Of a stretch of 64,000 bases of DNA, positions 17,148 to 25,411 are shown in pieces. How positions within the stretch are numbered: the stretch's first letter is position 1; each line of letters opens with the position of its first letter. Made by a program: the position numbers and the translations under genes. This DNA is from Hymenobacter crusticola. GTDB taxonomy: Bacteria; Bacteroidota; Bacteroidia; Cytophagales; Hymenobacteraceae. The notes below the pieces were generated by a model. It made no database searches and was not told where the DNA came from. It saw only the letters and a list, made by a program, of their open reading frames with translations. The stretch is taken from assembly GCF_002154225.1 (NCBI RefSeq), contig NZ_MTSE01000006.1, positions 1-64,000 of the forward strand. The letters run 5' to 3'.

Positions 17148-18959
17148 TTACTCGACGTAACTCTGATCAACTACTTCTACGGGGCTTTCTTGCACGGCCA
17201 AGGGCAGAGTGAACAGAAACAAGCTTCCCCGCTCGGGGGCACTTTCTACCCACAGTTGGCCACCTTGCGCCGTGATGAACTCACGTGATAAGCTCAGACC
17301 TAGGCCCGAGCCACCCCGCTGGCCGCCGGGGTTTGGTACTTGTGCGAAGCGTTGGAAGATGCGTTTGTGGTATTGGCTCGAAATGCCCGGTCCGTGGTCT
17401 TGCACGCTCAAGCGCACCATGTCGCCCCACTGCACTGCTTTGATAACCAGCGCTTCGCGGTGCGGCGAATAGCGAATGGCGTTGGATAGCAGGTTGATCA
17501 GCACCCACGTTGTTTTCTCTAGGTCGGCGTGCACGGTGGGTAGGCTAGGCGAAACCTGAATTTCCAGATCTAGCTCTTTGTCTTCGAGTTGGGGGCGTAC
17601 CGTTTCGGTGGCGTAGCGTACTACGTCGGCTAGGGCCACGGTTTGCACGTTGAGCTTGATACCAGCGCCCGCGTCGAGGCGGGCTACGTCGAGGAGTTGG
17701 CTGACCATGCCGAGGAGGCGCTGGGTTTCGTCGCGGATGCCGCTGGCAATGCGCTGGCGCTCGGCCACGTCGGTGCGCTCGTCTTGCAACAACATCAGAC
17801 TCAGGTTGATGCTCGCCAGTGGGGTTTTCAGCTCGTGCGATACGGTGGCCAGGAAGTTAGACTTCACTTGGTCGAGCTTCTTGAACTCCGAGATGTTGCG
17901 TAGCGAGAGAATATGGCCCACAAACTCGGTCTTTTCCACCGCCTCGTTGAAGGAAACGATAGGGTGCACAGTGAGGCGGTAGTACGCTTCCTCGCCGTTA
18001 TAGAACAAGGTAAACACCGGCGACAACTTCGCCGGGTCGGCCTGCGGAGGCAAGTCCAAAGGCGCTAGCACACGACCTAGCAGCTCATTCTCTTTCGCTA
18101 CTTCTTCCGCCAAGTGCCCCACCAGCTGCTCCGCTGATTGACCTAGCAGTTCACAAGCAACCTTATTCGCCAGCCGGATATTGCGATTCTGGTCTACTAG
18201 CAGCAGACCTTCATCTAGGCTCTGCACGATGCTTTCCATGCGGTTGCGCTCCGTTATCAGCTCGGCGCGGGTGGCGCGGCGGTCGTCCTGGGCCTGCACC
18301 AGCACGCGGTTTACGGCCTCCGCCATGCTGCCTACTTCATCGTGCTGACTGACGGCCACGCGCGTGGCGGGACCGGGGCCAGCCACATCCTCCACCTGCG
18401 CCGTGAGGCGGCGCAACGGCCGCACCAAGATGCGCGGCAGCCGCACGACCAACGTTGTCCCGAGCAAGGCACTCAGCCCCAGGAACACCAGCACCGAGCG
18501 CCGCGCCTGCGCCGCCGAGATAGTGGCCCGCTGCGTTTCAGCGTTAAAAGACTTGGTGTTTAGGCTAACTACCCGGTGCGTTTTTGCGCGGAGTTGGTGC
18601 AGCATCGCCAAGCGTTGGGCAAGCGGCGCCCGATCATCGAGCAGACGTTGGTAGTCGGCTAGGGTTTGGGTGAGCGAGTCGACCAGTTCTAGCTCGCCGG
18701 GCTCGGTGATGTTGGTGGCCTCGCGGGTCAGGGCTCGCCGGAATTGCTCCAAGGGTGCCGTTATGGTAGGCTGCGTCTCCATTTGCTCCAGCGCCAGCAG
18801 CATCTGTTGCCCGTATTCGACGGAGAAGAAGTTGCGCTGCTGCATGGCGCGCGCACCACCTTCTAGCCGCTGAATGGTGAAAAACGCGTAGCCACCTAGC
18901 CCCAGCAACAACCCTAGCATGGTGAGAATGCTCAGCCGGATTTTGGTTTTTAAAGACAT
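17148..18959 (-). CDS. Membrane sensor histidine kinase (HAMP-PAS-HisKA-HATPase)
   Basis: About 603 residues from MSLKTKIRLS; an ATG three codons upstream (18968) is also possible. It has an N-terminal membrane helix (about 8-27), a helical periplasmic domain (about 28-160) and a second helix (SVLVFLGLSALLGTTLVV). A HAMP region (LVRPLRRLTAQVEDVAG), a PAS domain, the HisKA H-box FLATVSHELKTPLASINLS and a HATPase with N-box LLSNAIRYSP and G-box GSGLGLSLSREF follow. Its partner is the NtrC-type regulator encoded just upstream; a palindrome cluster separates the two genes. Confidence 0.93.
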   Translation of the reverse strand: MSLKTKIRLSILTMLGLLLGLGGYAFFTIQRLEGGARAMQQRNFFSVEYGQQMLLALEQMETQPTITAPLEQFRRALTREATNITEPGELELVDSLTQTLADYQRLLDDRAPLAQRLAMLHQLRAKTHRVVSLNTKSFNAETQRATISAAQARRSVLVFLGLSALLGTTLVVRLPRILVRPLRRLTAQVEDVAGPGPATRVAVSQHDEVGSMAEAVNRVLVQAQDDRRATRAELITERNRMESIVQSLDEGLLLVDQNRNIRLANKVACELLGQSAEQLVGHLAEEVAKENELLGRVLAPLDLPPQADPAKLSPVFTLFYNGEEAYYRLTVHPIVSFNEAVEKTEFVGHILSLRNISEFKKLDQVKSNFLATVSHELKTPLASINLSLMLLQDERTDVAERQRIASGIRDETQRLLGMVSQLLDVARLDAGAGIKLNVQTVALADVVRYATETVRPQLEDKELDLEIQVSPSLPTVHADLEKTTWVLINLLSNAIRYSPHREALVIKAVQWGDMVRLSVQDHGPGISSQYHKRIFQRFAQVPNPGGQRGGSGLGLSLSREFITAQGGQLWVESAPERGSLFLFTLPLAVQESPVEVVDQSYVE

Positions 18960-18983
18960 GATGGACAATTCATCTTAGTCGGT

Positions 18984-19088
18984 TGTAGAGGCGCAATATT
19001 TTGCGTCTCCTCGTTGCTGACGTTGTTTGTGTTCCGTCGTTCCAGACCGGTCGTTCAACGAGGAGACGCAAAATATTGCGTCTCTACA
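18984..19088. repeat. Palindromic double hairpin, family A copy 2 (GCAATATTTTGC type)
   Basis: Arms 18984-19016 and 19056-19088 are 33 bases with one mismatch (GAGGCGC in the left arm against GAGACGC in the other copies). It sits between the response-regulator and kinase genes. Confidence 0.88.
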
Positions 19089-19109
19089 TCGTTCAGTATT
19101 AGCAACGAG

Positions 19110-19146
19110 GCGGTAGAGATGCTTCGCGGGGCTCAGCATGACGTTC
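19110..19146. repeat. Solitary half of a family B palindrome
   Basis: GCGGTAGAGATGCTTCG followed by GGGGCTCAGCATGACG matches the right arm of family B with a small change in the middle (CGGGG for ACAAG). No left arm is present. It abuts family A copy 2. Confidence 0.75.
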
Positions 19147-19164
19147 TGTGGAGTAAACTACTAC

Positions 19165-20523
19165 CTAGCTCTCAATGCTGTACTCTTGCAACTTTCGGTA
19201 GAGCGTGGTTAGACCGATACCTAGCTTTTTGGCGACTTCCGGCTTGTTGCCTTGCAGATCGAGCATGATGCGGCTGATGTGGCGGGCTTCCACGGCGCGC
19301 AGGCTGTCGTCGTCGCCATCGAGGCGGACGGGGCGGGCACGGGCGTGAAACTCGTCGGGGAGCAGGTCGGCAGTGAGGAGTTCGTTGGGGAGGGCGAGGA
19401 TGGCGGCGCGTTCGAGCACGTTCTTCAGTTCGCGCACATTGCCGGGCCACTCATATTGCTGGAGTAGGCGCAGGCATTCGGGCTCGAAGCCGGGCAGACG
19501 CTTACCTAGTTTGGCCGCGAAGTATTGCAGGAAGAAGTTCGCCAGCAGCGGCACGTCGGAGGGCCTGGCTTTGAGCGGCGGCACGTCGATGGTGAACACC
19601 GAGAGGCGGTAGTACAGATCGGGGCGGAACCGGCCCTCGGCGGCTTCCTGCTTGAGGTTGCGGTTGGTGGCCGCCACGAGGCGCACGTTCACGGAGCTAG
19701 GTTTAGTGTCGCCGAGCTTGGTGAACTGTTGCAACTCTAGCACCCGCAGAAACTTCGCCTGCACGTTCAGCTCCAGCTCGCCGATTTCATCTAGGAACAG
19801 CGTGCCGCCGTTGGCTTCTTCCAGCAAGCCTTTCTTGTCGGTGAGGGCGCCGGTGAAAGCACCTTTCTTGTAGCCGAACAGCTCCGACTCCAGCAGATCC
19901 TTCGGGAAGGCGCTACAGTTTACGGCTACAAACGACTTCAGGCGCCGCTCGCTGGCTTGGTGGATGGCTTGCGCAAACAGCTCCTTGCCCGAGCCAGTGG
20001 GGCCTTCCAGCAGCACCGTCGAGTCGGTGGGGGCTACTTGCTCGCCTAGGTTCTGGGCCTTGCGCAGCGCCGCCGATTCGCCGATCATGGAGGAAAAGCT
20101 GTGGCGCTGGCCGACTTTCTTTTCCAGCTCGGTCACGCGGCGGCGCAACCTAGCTTTTTCGGCGGCCCGCTCCACCACCACCACGAGCTGCTGCTCGAAG
20201 TCACCTTTGGTCAGGTAGTCGAAGGCGCCTTGCTTCATGGCCCGCACGCCGTCGGGGATGGTGCCAAAGGCGGTCAGCAGCACAACTTCCGCGTCGGGCG
20301 CTTTGGCCTTGAACTTGGGCAGCAGATCGACGCCGTTGGCATCGGGCAGCTTCACGTCGGAGATGACGACCAGCACCTCCTCGGCGTGCTGTTGGAGCAA
20401 TTCGAGGCCGCGGTAGGCGTCGGGCGCTTGTACGACCGTGTAGCCTTCCAGCTCTAGCACCCTAGCGAGCAGCTGGCGCAAGCGGGCTTCGTCGTCGATG
20501 AGGAGAAGTGTGCCGGTAGGCAT
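19165..20523 (-). CDS. NtrC-family sigma54-dependent response regulator
   Basis: This 452-residue protein has a receiver domain (about 4-120; acidic pocket IDDEAR, phospho-acceptor Asp in ISDVKLPDANG, conserved Lys in YLTKGDF). The AAA+ domain has Walker A GPTGSGKE, a variant of GETGTGKE, then GAFTGA and Walker [15 protein letters not shown]-terminal Fis helix-turn-helix ends GIGLTTLYRKLQEYSIES. It is the first gene of the two-component pair and should activate a sigma54 promoter when phosphorylated by the downstream kinase. The target is unknown. Confidence 0.94.
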   Translation of the reverse strand: MPTGTLLLIDDEARLRQLLARVLELEGYTVVQAPDAYRGLELLQQHAEEVLVVISDVKLPDANGVDLLPKFKAKAPDAEVVLLTAFGTIPDGVRAMKQGAFDYLTKGDFEQQLVVVVERAAEKARLRRRVTELEKKVGQRHSFSSMIGESAALRKAQNLGEQVAPTDSTVLLEGPTGSGKELFAQAIHQASERRLKSFVAVNCSAFPKDLLESELFGYKKGAFTGALTDKKGLLEEANGGTLFLDEIGELELNVQAKFLRVLELQQFTKLGDTKPSSVNVRLVAATNRNLKQEAAEGRFRPDLYYRLSVFTIDVPPLKARPSDVPLLANFFLQYFAAKLGKRLPGFEPECLRLLQQYEWPGNVRELKNVLERAAILALPNELLTADLLPDEFHARARPVRLDGDDDSLRAVEARHISRIMLDLQGNKPEVAKKLGIGLTTLYRKLQEYSIES

Positions 20524-20568
20524 ATAACAAAGGAAAATAGTTGAAGCGAAGGTAACAGTCCGTTGCTG

Positions 20569-20672
20569 TGTAGAGACGCGACACTTCGCGTCTTGTCGTT
20601 GCTGATGTTGTTTACCTAGGTTGTTCTTGCTAGGTCGTTCAACGAGGAAACGCGAAGTGTCGCGTCTCTACA
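20569..20672. repeat. Palindromic double hairpin, family A copy 3 (GCGACACTTCGC type)
   Basis: Arms 20569-20601 and 20640-20672 are 33 bases. Each arm folds as GAGACGCGA-CACT-TCGCGTCTC, with one change in the left arm (TCTTG) and its counterpart in the right. It ends four bases from the stop of the transposase gene. Confidence 0.9.
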
Positions 20673-20676
20673 CCGC

Positions 20677-21243
20677 TCAACGAAATAGACCTTCGCCGTT
20701 GTCGTGCTCTTTTTGCCAACGAGTAGGATTTGTTAGAATATACGCGCTGATGCGCTCTAATTCATGCTGATTGCGCACAACTCGGTCGTGAAAGCGCGCT
20801 TGCCATTCAAACTCAAGATTGTTGTGGCGCGCATAGGTAGTAACAGCCGATTTGAATCCGCGCAAGACGGACGCGAGGTTTTGGGATTGAGGTCCAAAGC
20901 GGCTGCCGTCATTCTGTGTAGGTGTACTATCCTCTGATGCTTCTTTGTCGAACAGCAGTATGCCGTGCAAATGGTCGGGCATTAACACGAAAGCATCTAG
21001 CTGAACAAACGGCGCATGTTGAGGTATGAAGTCCCAGCACTCTAGTGCTTTTCTGCCCAACATGCTAGGTTGTAAGAAAGCTGAGTCCCAATGTCCATCC
21101 GGAACTTTTATCGTTCCAAAATAAGGCTGGCGACTTTTTGTACAGATAGTTACAAAGTAGGCTCCACTTTGCCCATAGTCATAGCCGGGTAACCGCGTTG
21201 AAGCTACGCGGTACTTTTCCTGATAATGTGCATCTTCCATCAT
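20677..21243 (-). CDS. REP-associated tyrosine transposase (Y1/HUH superfamily)
   Basis: This 188-residue protein opens with LPGYDYGQSGAYFVTICT, typical of TnpA-REP. It carries the metal-binding HUH as MPDHLHGILLF and ends with HDRVVRNQHELERISAYILT, where the Tyr before ILTNP is the likely nucleophile. Such enzymes nick and join single-stranded DNA at imperfect palindromes. The reading frame appears intact. Length agrees with the family, and the flanking palindromes are the presumed substrates. Confidence 0.88.
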   Translation of the reverse strand: MMEDAHYQEKYRVASTRLPGYDYGQSGAYFVTICTKSRQPYFGTIKVPDGHWDSAFLQPSMLGRKALECWDFIPQHAPFVQLDAFVLMPDHLHGILLFDKEASEDSTPTQNDGSRFGPQSQNLASVLRGFKSAVTTYARHNNLEFEWQARFHDRVVRNQHELERISAYILTNPTRWQKEHDNGEGLFR

Positions 21244-21253
21244 GTATACCCAC

Positions 21254-21394
21254 TGTAGAGACGCGACACTTCGCGTCTCGCCGTTGAACGATAATCGTTA
21301 AATTTATTAGTAGGTGATAAATCAAATAGCTATCCAGAAGTAAACCCTCGCCTCAGTCGTTCAACGCCGAGACGCGAAGTGTCGCGTCTCTACA
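21254..21394. repeat. Palindromic double hairpin, family A copy 4 (GCGACACTTCGC type)
   Basis: Arms 21254-21286 and 21362-21394 are 33 bases with one mismatch and a 75-base AT-rich spacer, longer than in the other copies. It lies 10 bases upstream of the transposase start and may overlap its promoter. Confidence 0.9.
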
Positions 21395-21414
21395 TCGTTC
21401 AATCATATCATCAT

Positions 21415-22239
21415 CTAACTCTGCCGAATCTCTTCCTTAATCTCTTCCACAAACTGCGCGAACTCTGGCTCGGCTTCCACGTTTGGGTGCCAGGCTAGGC
21501 CCATCTCGGCGAGGTTGTATTGGTGCTGCTGGTTGATGGTGGCGCCGGGCAGCAGGTTGCCGGCGGCGTCGCGTTCGTAGCCTAGCAGCCAGAGGCGGTC
21601 GGCGAGGGCGGTGGTGGTCACGATGTCGTGGGAGACGATGATAACAGTGTTGAGCTCGTCCATGGTGGTCACTTCCACAATGATCTTTTTCACCTCGTCG
21701 ATCATGGCGATGTCGAGGCCGGAAAAGGGCTCGTCGAGCAGGATAAGGTGGTCGGAGCAGAGGAGCTGCTGGGCAATGGCGGCCCGTTGACGCTGGCCGC
21801 CGGAGAGGTGCGCCGGGTACTTTTTGCGGTGCGGCGTGAGGCAGAAGCGCTCTAGGTAGCTTTCCACCTGCTGGCGGGCTTCCTCGGGGTTGTACTTGCG
21901 CTCGGCGGCCACTAGCAGGTTATCGACCAGCGTGCGGTGGTTGAACAGCGGGTAGCGCTGCTGCACGAAGCCCACCGCGCCCGGCTTCACGGGTTCTTGC
22001 TCCACGCCTACTTGCACGGTGCCTTTGCTCGGGGCCACGAGGCCAGCCATAATGCGGCACAGCACCGACTTACCAATGCCTGAGCGGCCGTAGAAGCCGA
22101 CCACCTGCCCTTGCTTCATGTTCGGCCGCACCACGTCGAGCACCTGGGCGCTGATGTCGCGCAGCACCAATTCGCCGCCGAAGGACATGGAGATGTTGTC
22201 GAGCGTGAGGACGGGTTCTTTGTAGAAATAGGGAGTCAT
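21415..22239 (-). CDS. ABC transporter ATP-binding protein (NitT/TauT-like)
   Basis: A 274-residue ATPase with Walker A GRSGIGKS (about 54-61), signature LSGGQRQR, Walker B LILLDEPFSGLD and H-loop IVSHD. A C-terminal extension of about 60 residues rich in acidic residues (ending EEIKEEIRQS) goes beyond the usual nucleotide-binding fold. It is the last gene of the leftward five-gene operon and would power the permease encoded upstream. The substrate is not evident from the sequence. Confidence 0.9.
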   Translation of the reverse strand: MTPYFYKEPVLTLDNISMSFGGELVLRDISAQVLDVVRPNMKQGQVVGFYGRSGIGKSVLCRIMAGLVAPSKGTVQVGVEQEPVKPGAVGFVQQRYPLFNHRTLVDNLLVAAERKYNPEEARQQVESYLERFCLTPHRKKYPAHLSGGQRQRAAIAQQLLCSDHLILLDEPFSGLDIAMIDEVKKIIVEVTTMDELNTVIIVSHDIVTTTALADRLWLLGYERDAAGNLLPGATINQQHQYNLAEMGLAWHPNVEAEPEFAQFVEEIKEEIRQS

Positions 22240-22291
22240 GGGAGGTGAGATGGTGAAATGGTGAGGTGGTGAGTGTCGTGCAACGATTGCA

Positions 22292-22429
22292 CCTCACCCC
22301 TAGCCCCCTCTCCGAAATGGAGAGGGGAACTAGCTTTTAGCTTTTTAGAGCTAGCCTTTTTCAGATTAGAAACCTATTTCTAGAGCTAGTTCCCCCTCTC
22401 CATTTCGGAGAGGGGGCTAGGGGGTGAGG
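22292..22429. repeat. Palindromic double hairpin, family D
   Basis: Left half 22292-22334 and right half 22385-22429 are near-perfect inverted copies. Each half contains the mini-hairpin CCCCTCTCC-gaaat-GGAGAGGGG. It occupies most of the permease-ATPase gap within the operon. Confidence 0.85.
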
Positions 22430-22445
22430 CGCCCTCGCGTTAGCG

Positions 22446-23222
22446 CTACTTGGCCGCGCCCAGCCATGAGTAAGGGAAGAACACGCGGCGCAAGAGCACG
22501 AACACATAGTCTTGCAAGGCACCCGTAGCCAGAATCACCAGCTGAATGGCTACTACCCCATCGAGGTGCAGGTAGCGGTTTTGCTTGTAGAGCAGCAGGC
22601 CGATGCCACCTTCCGACTGGTACAGCGTTTCGACCAGCGTAATCATGGTCCAAATGATGGCGAAGTTTTGGCGCACGACTTCCAGCATTTCGTCGAGCTT
22701 GCCGAGCACCACCACTTCGTAGAAGGCGCGCCACTCGCTCATCCCTAGGGTGCGGGCGTGGTCCATTTCCTCTTGCGTGGTGGTCAGAATGACGCTGGTC
22801 ATGCCCGTGACGAGGTACACCGTGGCGCCGAAGATGAGCACCGAAAGCTTCACTTCGTGGCCGGAGCTGACCATCAGGGCCATGAAGAACGTGAGGCCGG
22901 TGAGCGTCAGGTAGCGCATCTTGGTGGCCGCGTAGGCGATGGGCCGGAAGAAAGGCAGTGCCGTGAGGTAGGAAATCAGCAGGGCCAGCACCGTGGCAAT
23001 AGCAATGGATTGCAGGGCCGTCGTCATGCTCGCCCACAGCTCCTGGATAAGACCTTGATCAGCAATCAGGCTGCCTAGGGAGCGGAACACTTCCCCTAGG
23101 TTCGGGAAGAGTTGCAGCGGATAGAACAGCCAGAGCAACAGCAGCACGAATGCCTGCGCGGCCACCATCGATAGGAATATCACTCGCCGCGGATTGGCAT
23201 TAGGGGAAAACAGCTCTTTCAT
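22446..23222 (-). CDS. ABC transporter permease (NitT/TauT-like)
   Basis: This 258-residue inner-membrane protein has about six hydrophobic segments. The first (about 14-36) follows a short basic N-terminus. A cytoplasmic coupling region like the EAA loop is seen in EWRAFYEVVVLGKLDEMLEV, followed by a membrane segment and the SEGGIGLLLY turn common in nitrate/taurine-type permeases. It lies between the OmpA-fused binding protein and the ATPase gene and is their obvious partner. Confidence 0.88.
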   Translation of the reverse strand: MKELFSPNANPRRVIFLSMVAAQAFVLLLLWLFYPLQLFPNLGEVFRSLGSLIADQGLIQELWASMTTALQSIAIATVLALLISYLTALPFFRPIAYAATKMRYLTLTGLTFFMALMVSSGHEVKLSVLIFGATVYLVTGMTSVILTTTQEEMDHARTLGMSEWRAFYEVVVLGKLDEMLEVVRQNFAIIWTMITLVETLYQSEGGIGLLLYKQNRYLHLDGVVAIQLVILATGALQDYVFVLLRRVFFPYSWLGAAK

Positions 23223-23244
23223 GAGGAGTAATTATTATCAAACT

Positions 23245-23353
23245 AGAACGTCATGCTGAGCTTGTCGAAGCATCTCTACCGCTTCGCCTTCACGTTAGGG
23301 TTTACCACTGCGGTAGAGATGCTTCGACTCCGCTCCGCTACGCTCAGCATGAC
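23245..23353. repeat. Palindromic element, family B copy 2
   Basis: Left arm 23245-23282 and right arm 23310-23353 match except for an expansion in the right arm, where CTTCGACTCCGCTCCGCTAC replaces CTTCGACAAG. It fills the gap between the OmpA-fusion and permease genes. Confidence 0.8.
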
Positions 23354-23376
23354 ACGCTAGCGGGTTGTTTACATCA

Positions 23377-25155
23377 TTAGTTGCCTAGCACCACCTCCAC
23401 GCGGCGGTTTTGGGCGCGGCCTTCGGGGGAGGCGTTGCTGGCGACGGGCTCGGTGGCACCGTGGGCGTACACTTGCACGCGGCCGTCGGGGAAGGCACTA
23501 GAGCTTCTTTGTTCCAGCCAATGCTCCACGGCCAGGGCGCGGTCTTCGGAGAGCTGCTGGTTGCGCTGCGGGTCACCGACGTTATCGGTGTGGCCGTGCA
23601 CGGCTACTTTCAGGCGGCCAGCCACTACCAGGTCGTCGAAGAGTTGGTTGAGTTGGCGCTGCGTTTCGGGCGTGAAGGTGCTCTTGCCGGTTTCGAACTC
23701 AATGTTCCAGGCTCGCTTGCTCACGCTCTGGCGGATTTCGTCATCGGCGGCAAACTTCTGGGTTTCGGCCGGGGCAATGGCTTTGCCTTTGTATTGCTCT
23801 TGGAGCTTGCGCAGCAGATCTAGGTCGAGCATTTCATCGAGCGGCACATAGCTAGGTAGCTCTTTTGGGTACAACCGCTTCTGCACGTCGCCGAAAGTTT
23901 TGTAGACGGAAGCGTAGATGTTGGTGCCACCGTTGTCGAGGCCGAACAAGGTCAGGTTGTCGGCGAAGTTGAAGGCTTTGCTACCCCCTAGCTCCACCAC
24001 TTCGCCGTTGCGGTCGGTTTCGCTCACGCCTTTGTAGTACTTGAGCCAGTAGGCGCCGGGCTTGTCTTGGTCGGCGTACACGGCGGCGGAAATGTCGGCG
24101 GCGCGTTGCAGGGCTTCGGGGTGCGATTTTACCTGGTCGCCGGCGACGGCCATGGCAGTCATGATGCCGCTAACTTCTTTCTGATGAGCGTCATACCAGC
24201 GCTTGGTTGTCACCATGATGTTAGGCATCTGGTTCGAATAGTCTTTCGTCGACACGATGTTCACGAGGCCGCCTTTCTGCTTGGCAATGTTCACGTCGCC
24301 GGGCGTCCAGGTAGCCACGCCGTCAGCCACCACATCGATGCGTACGCCGGTGTTCTTGCCGTTCACCACTTTCGTGCGCGACTCCGGTTTGCCGACGATG
24401 TACTTTTCAGCGGCGACGAGGAAGTCGCTGGCAGCCATGAAGTTCACGGCTTCGGGGTCGTAGGTCGTTTCGTCGGGGTTTACTTTTAGGCCGTTGTCGG
24501 CGCACCATTTCAGGGCAATGTTCTGGTCGCCGTCGCGCAGGTAGCAGGCAATGGTTTTACCGAGGGCCGATTTGGGGTTGTCGAGCCATTCTTTCGAGCC
24601 CATCAGCTTGTCTTCACCAAACGATTTACCGCAGCTATAAGGCAGGATTTGCAAGCTGGTACCCGCCTTTTGCAACTGCATTTGCACGGCCGAGAAAGCC
24701 GGCAAACCGTCGCCCATGATACTGACAATCAGGCCCGGCGTTTCGGGGTTGTTCTGCAAGTCGATGGCGTTTTTCACGAGGTCGGCTTGCATTTTCGATA
24801 CGTCGTCTTGCCGCACAATCTGCATGTTGAGGCCGTTGGCAGCCATGCTCGACCCTTGCGTGGTGCGCGGGCCACCGTTGGCGAGCATACCGGCCATCTG
24901 TGAGTTCCAGGCCATCACTTCCCACACCACTTGCGAGCCTTTCTCAGCCGGTGTAGCGCTCGGCAGCGGGGCCAGCGGCACGGCGATGTTGGCGCGAGAG
25001 CCACCCGTAGCCGTGGGTAGTTCGATGGAGTTAAGAAGCACCGATTGGGCTTCAGCTTTTTTGAATACGGCACCGCTGGAAACCAGCTTGTTGATGCCAA
25101 AGTACAGGAGCACCGCAAGCAGGGCACCTAAGACAATTTTACCGCGAGTAGTCAT
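23377..25155 (-). CDS. ABC substrate-binding-like protein fused to a C-terminal OmpA peptidoglycan-binding domain
   Basis: This 592-residue protein has an N-terminal membrane anchor or uncleaved signal (about 5-24). A periplasmic binding-protein-like region (about 60-420) follows, with GLIVSIMGDGLPAF, AASDFLVAAEKYI and VVADGVATWTPGD. A linker leads to an OmpA domain (about 470-592) with the NIEFETGKSTFTPETQ strand, the peptidoglycan-contact segment HGHTDNVGDPQRNQQLSEDR and the final QNRRVEVVL. It would hold the receptor both to the inner membrane and to the cell wall. It is followed by the permease and ATPase genes, so it is probably their receptor. The ligand is unknown. Confidence 0.85.
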   Translation of the reverse strand: MTTRGKIVLGALLAVLLYFGINKLVSSGAVFKKAEAQSVLLNSIELPTATGGSRANIAVPLAPLPSATPAEKGSQVVWEVMAWNSQMAGMLANGGPRTTQGSSMAANGLNMQIVRQDDVSKMQADLVKNAIDLQNNPETPGLIVSIMGDGLPAFSAVQMQLQKAGTSLQILPYSCGKSFGEDKLMGSKEWLDNPKSALGKTIACYLRDGDQNIALKWCADNGLKVNPDETTYDPEAVNFMAASDFLVAAEKYIVGKPESRTKVVNGKNTGVRIDVVADGVATWTPGDVNIAKQKGGLVNIVSTKDYSNQMPNIMVTTKRWYDAHQKEVSGIMTAMAVAGDQVKSHPEALQRAADISAAVYADQDKPGAYWLKYYKGVSETDRNGEVVELGGSKAFNFADNLTLFGLDNGGTNIYASVYKTFGDVQKRLYPKELPSYVPLDEMLDLDLLRKLQEQYKGKAIAPAETQKFAADDEIRQSVSKRAWNIEFETGKSTFTPETQRQLNQLFDDLVVAGRLKVAVHGHTDNVGDPQRNQQLSEDRALAVEHWLEQRSSSAFPDGRVQVYAHGATEPVASNASPEGRAQNRRVEVVLGN

Positions 25156-25257
25156 TTTTGTAAAGACAAAAGGAGGTTGGTGCGCCAGTTTCGGCGCAGA
25201 ATTTCAAGGATGATTTTGAGGAAGTAGAGGCTAGCTGAACTAGCTACCTAAGTCGTC

Positions 25258-25354
25258 CGTCATGCTGAGCTTGTCGAAGCATCTCTACCGCTTCGTTGAG
25301 CTAGCATCAGGATTACCATTGCGGTAGAGATGCTTCGACAAGCTCAGCATGACG
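25258..25354. repeat. Palindromic element, family B copy 3 (perfect arms)
   Basis: Arms 25258-25291 and 25321-25354 are perfect 34-base reverse complements starting CGTCATGCTGAGCTTGTCG. It lies between the PspA-like gene and the OmpA-fusion gene, inside the operon. Confidence 0.9.
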
Positions 25355-25411
25355 TTCTAGGAAGTATTAGCCTATCCGATTAGGCTAGCCAGACCTAGGC
25401 TGAGGAGCGCG

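Larger units (their letters stand above)
20569..21394. mobile_element. RAYT unit: Y1 transposase gene bracketed by two family A palindromes
   Basis: The transposase gene 20677-21243 is closely enclosed by palindromes of the same subtype at 20569-20672 and 21254-21394, with only 4 and 10 bases between gene and repeats. Similar but diverged palindromes (15467, 18984) lie outside. This is the layout expected of a REP-associated tyrosine transposase with its cognate repeats. Ends of the unit are set by the repeats and are inferred. Confidence 0.75.

Noticed and set aside
12000..25354. CRISPR array
   Set aside because: The repeated palindromes are inverted pairs scattered over kilobases, with no regular spacers and no cas genes in the window.
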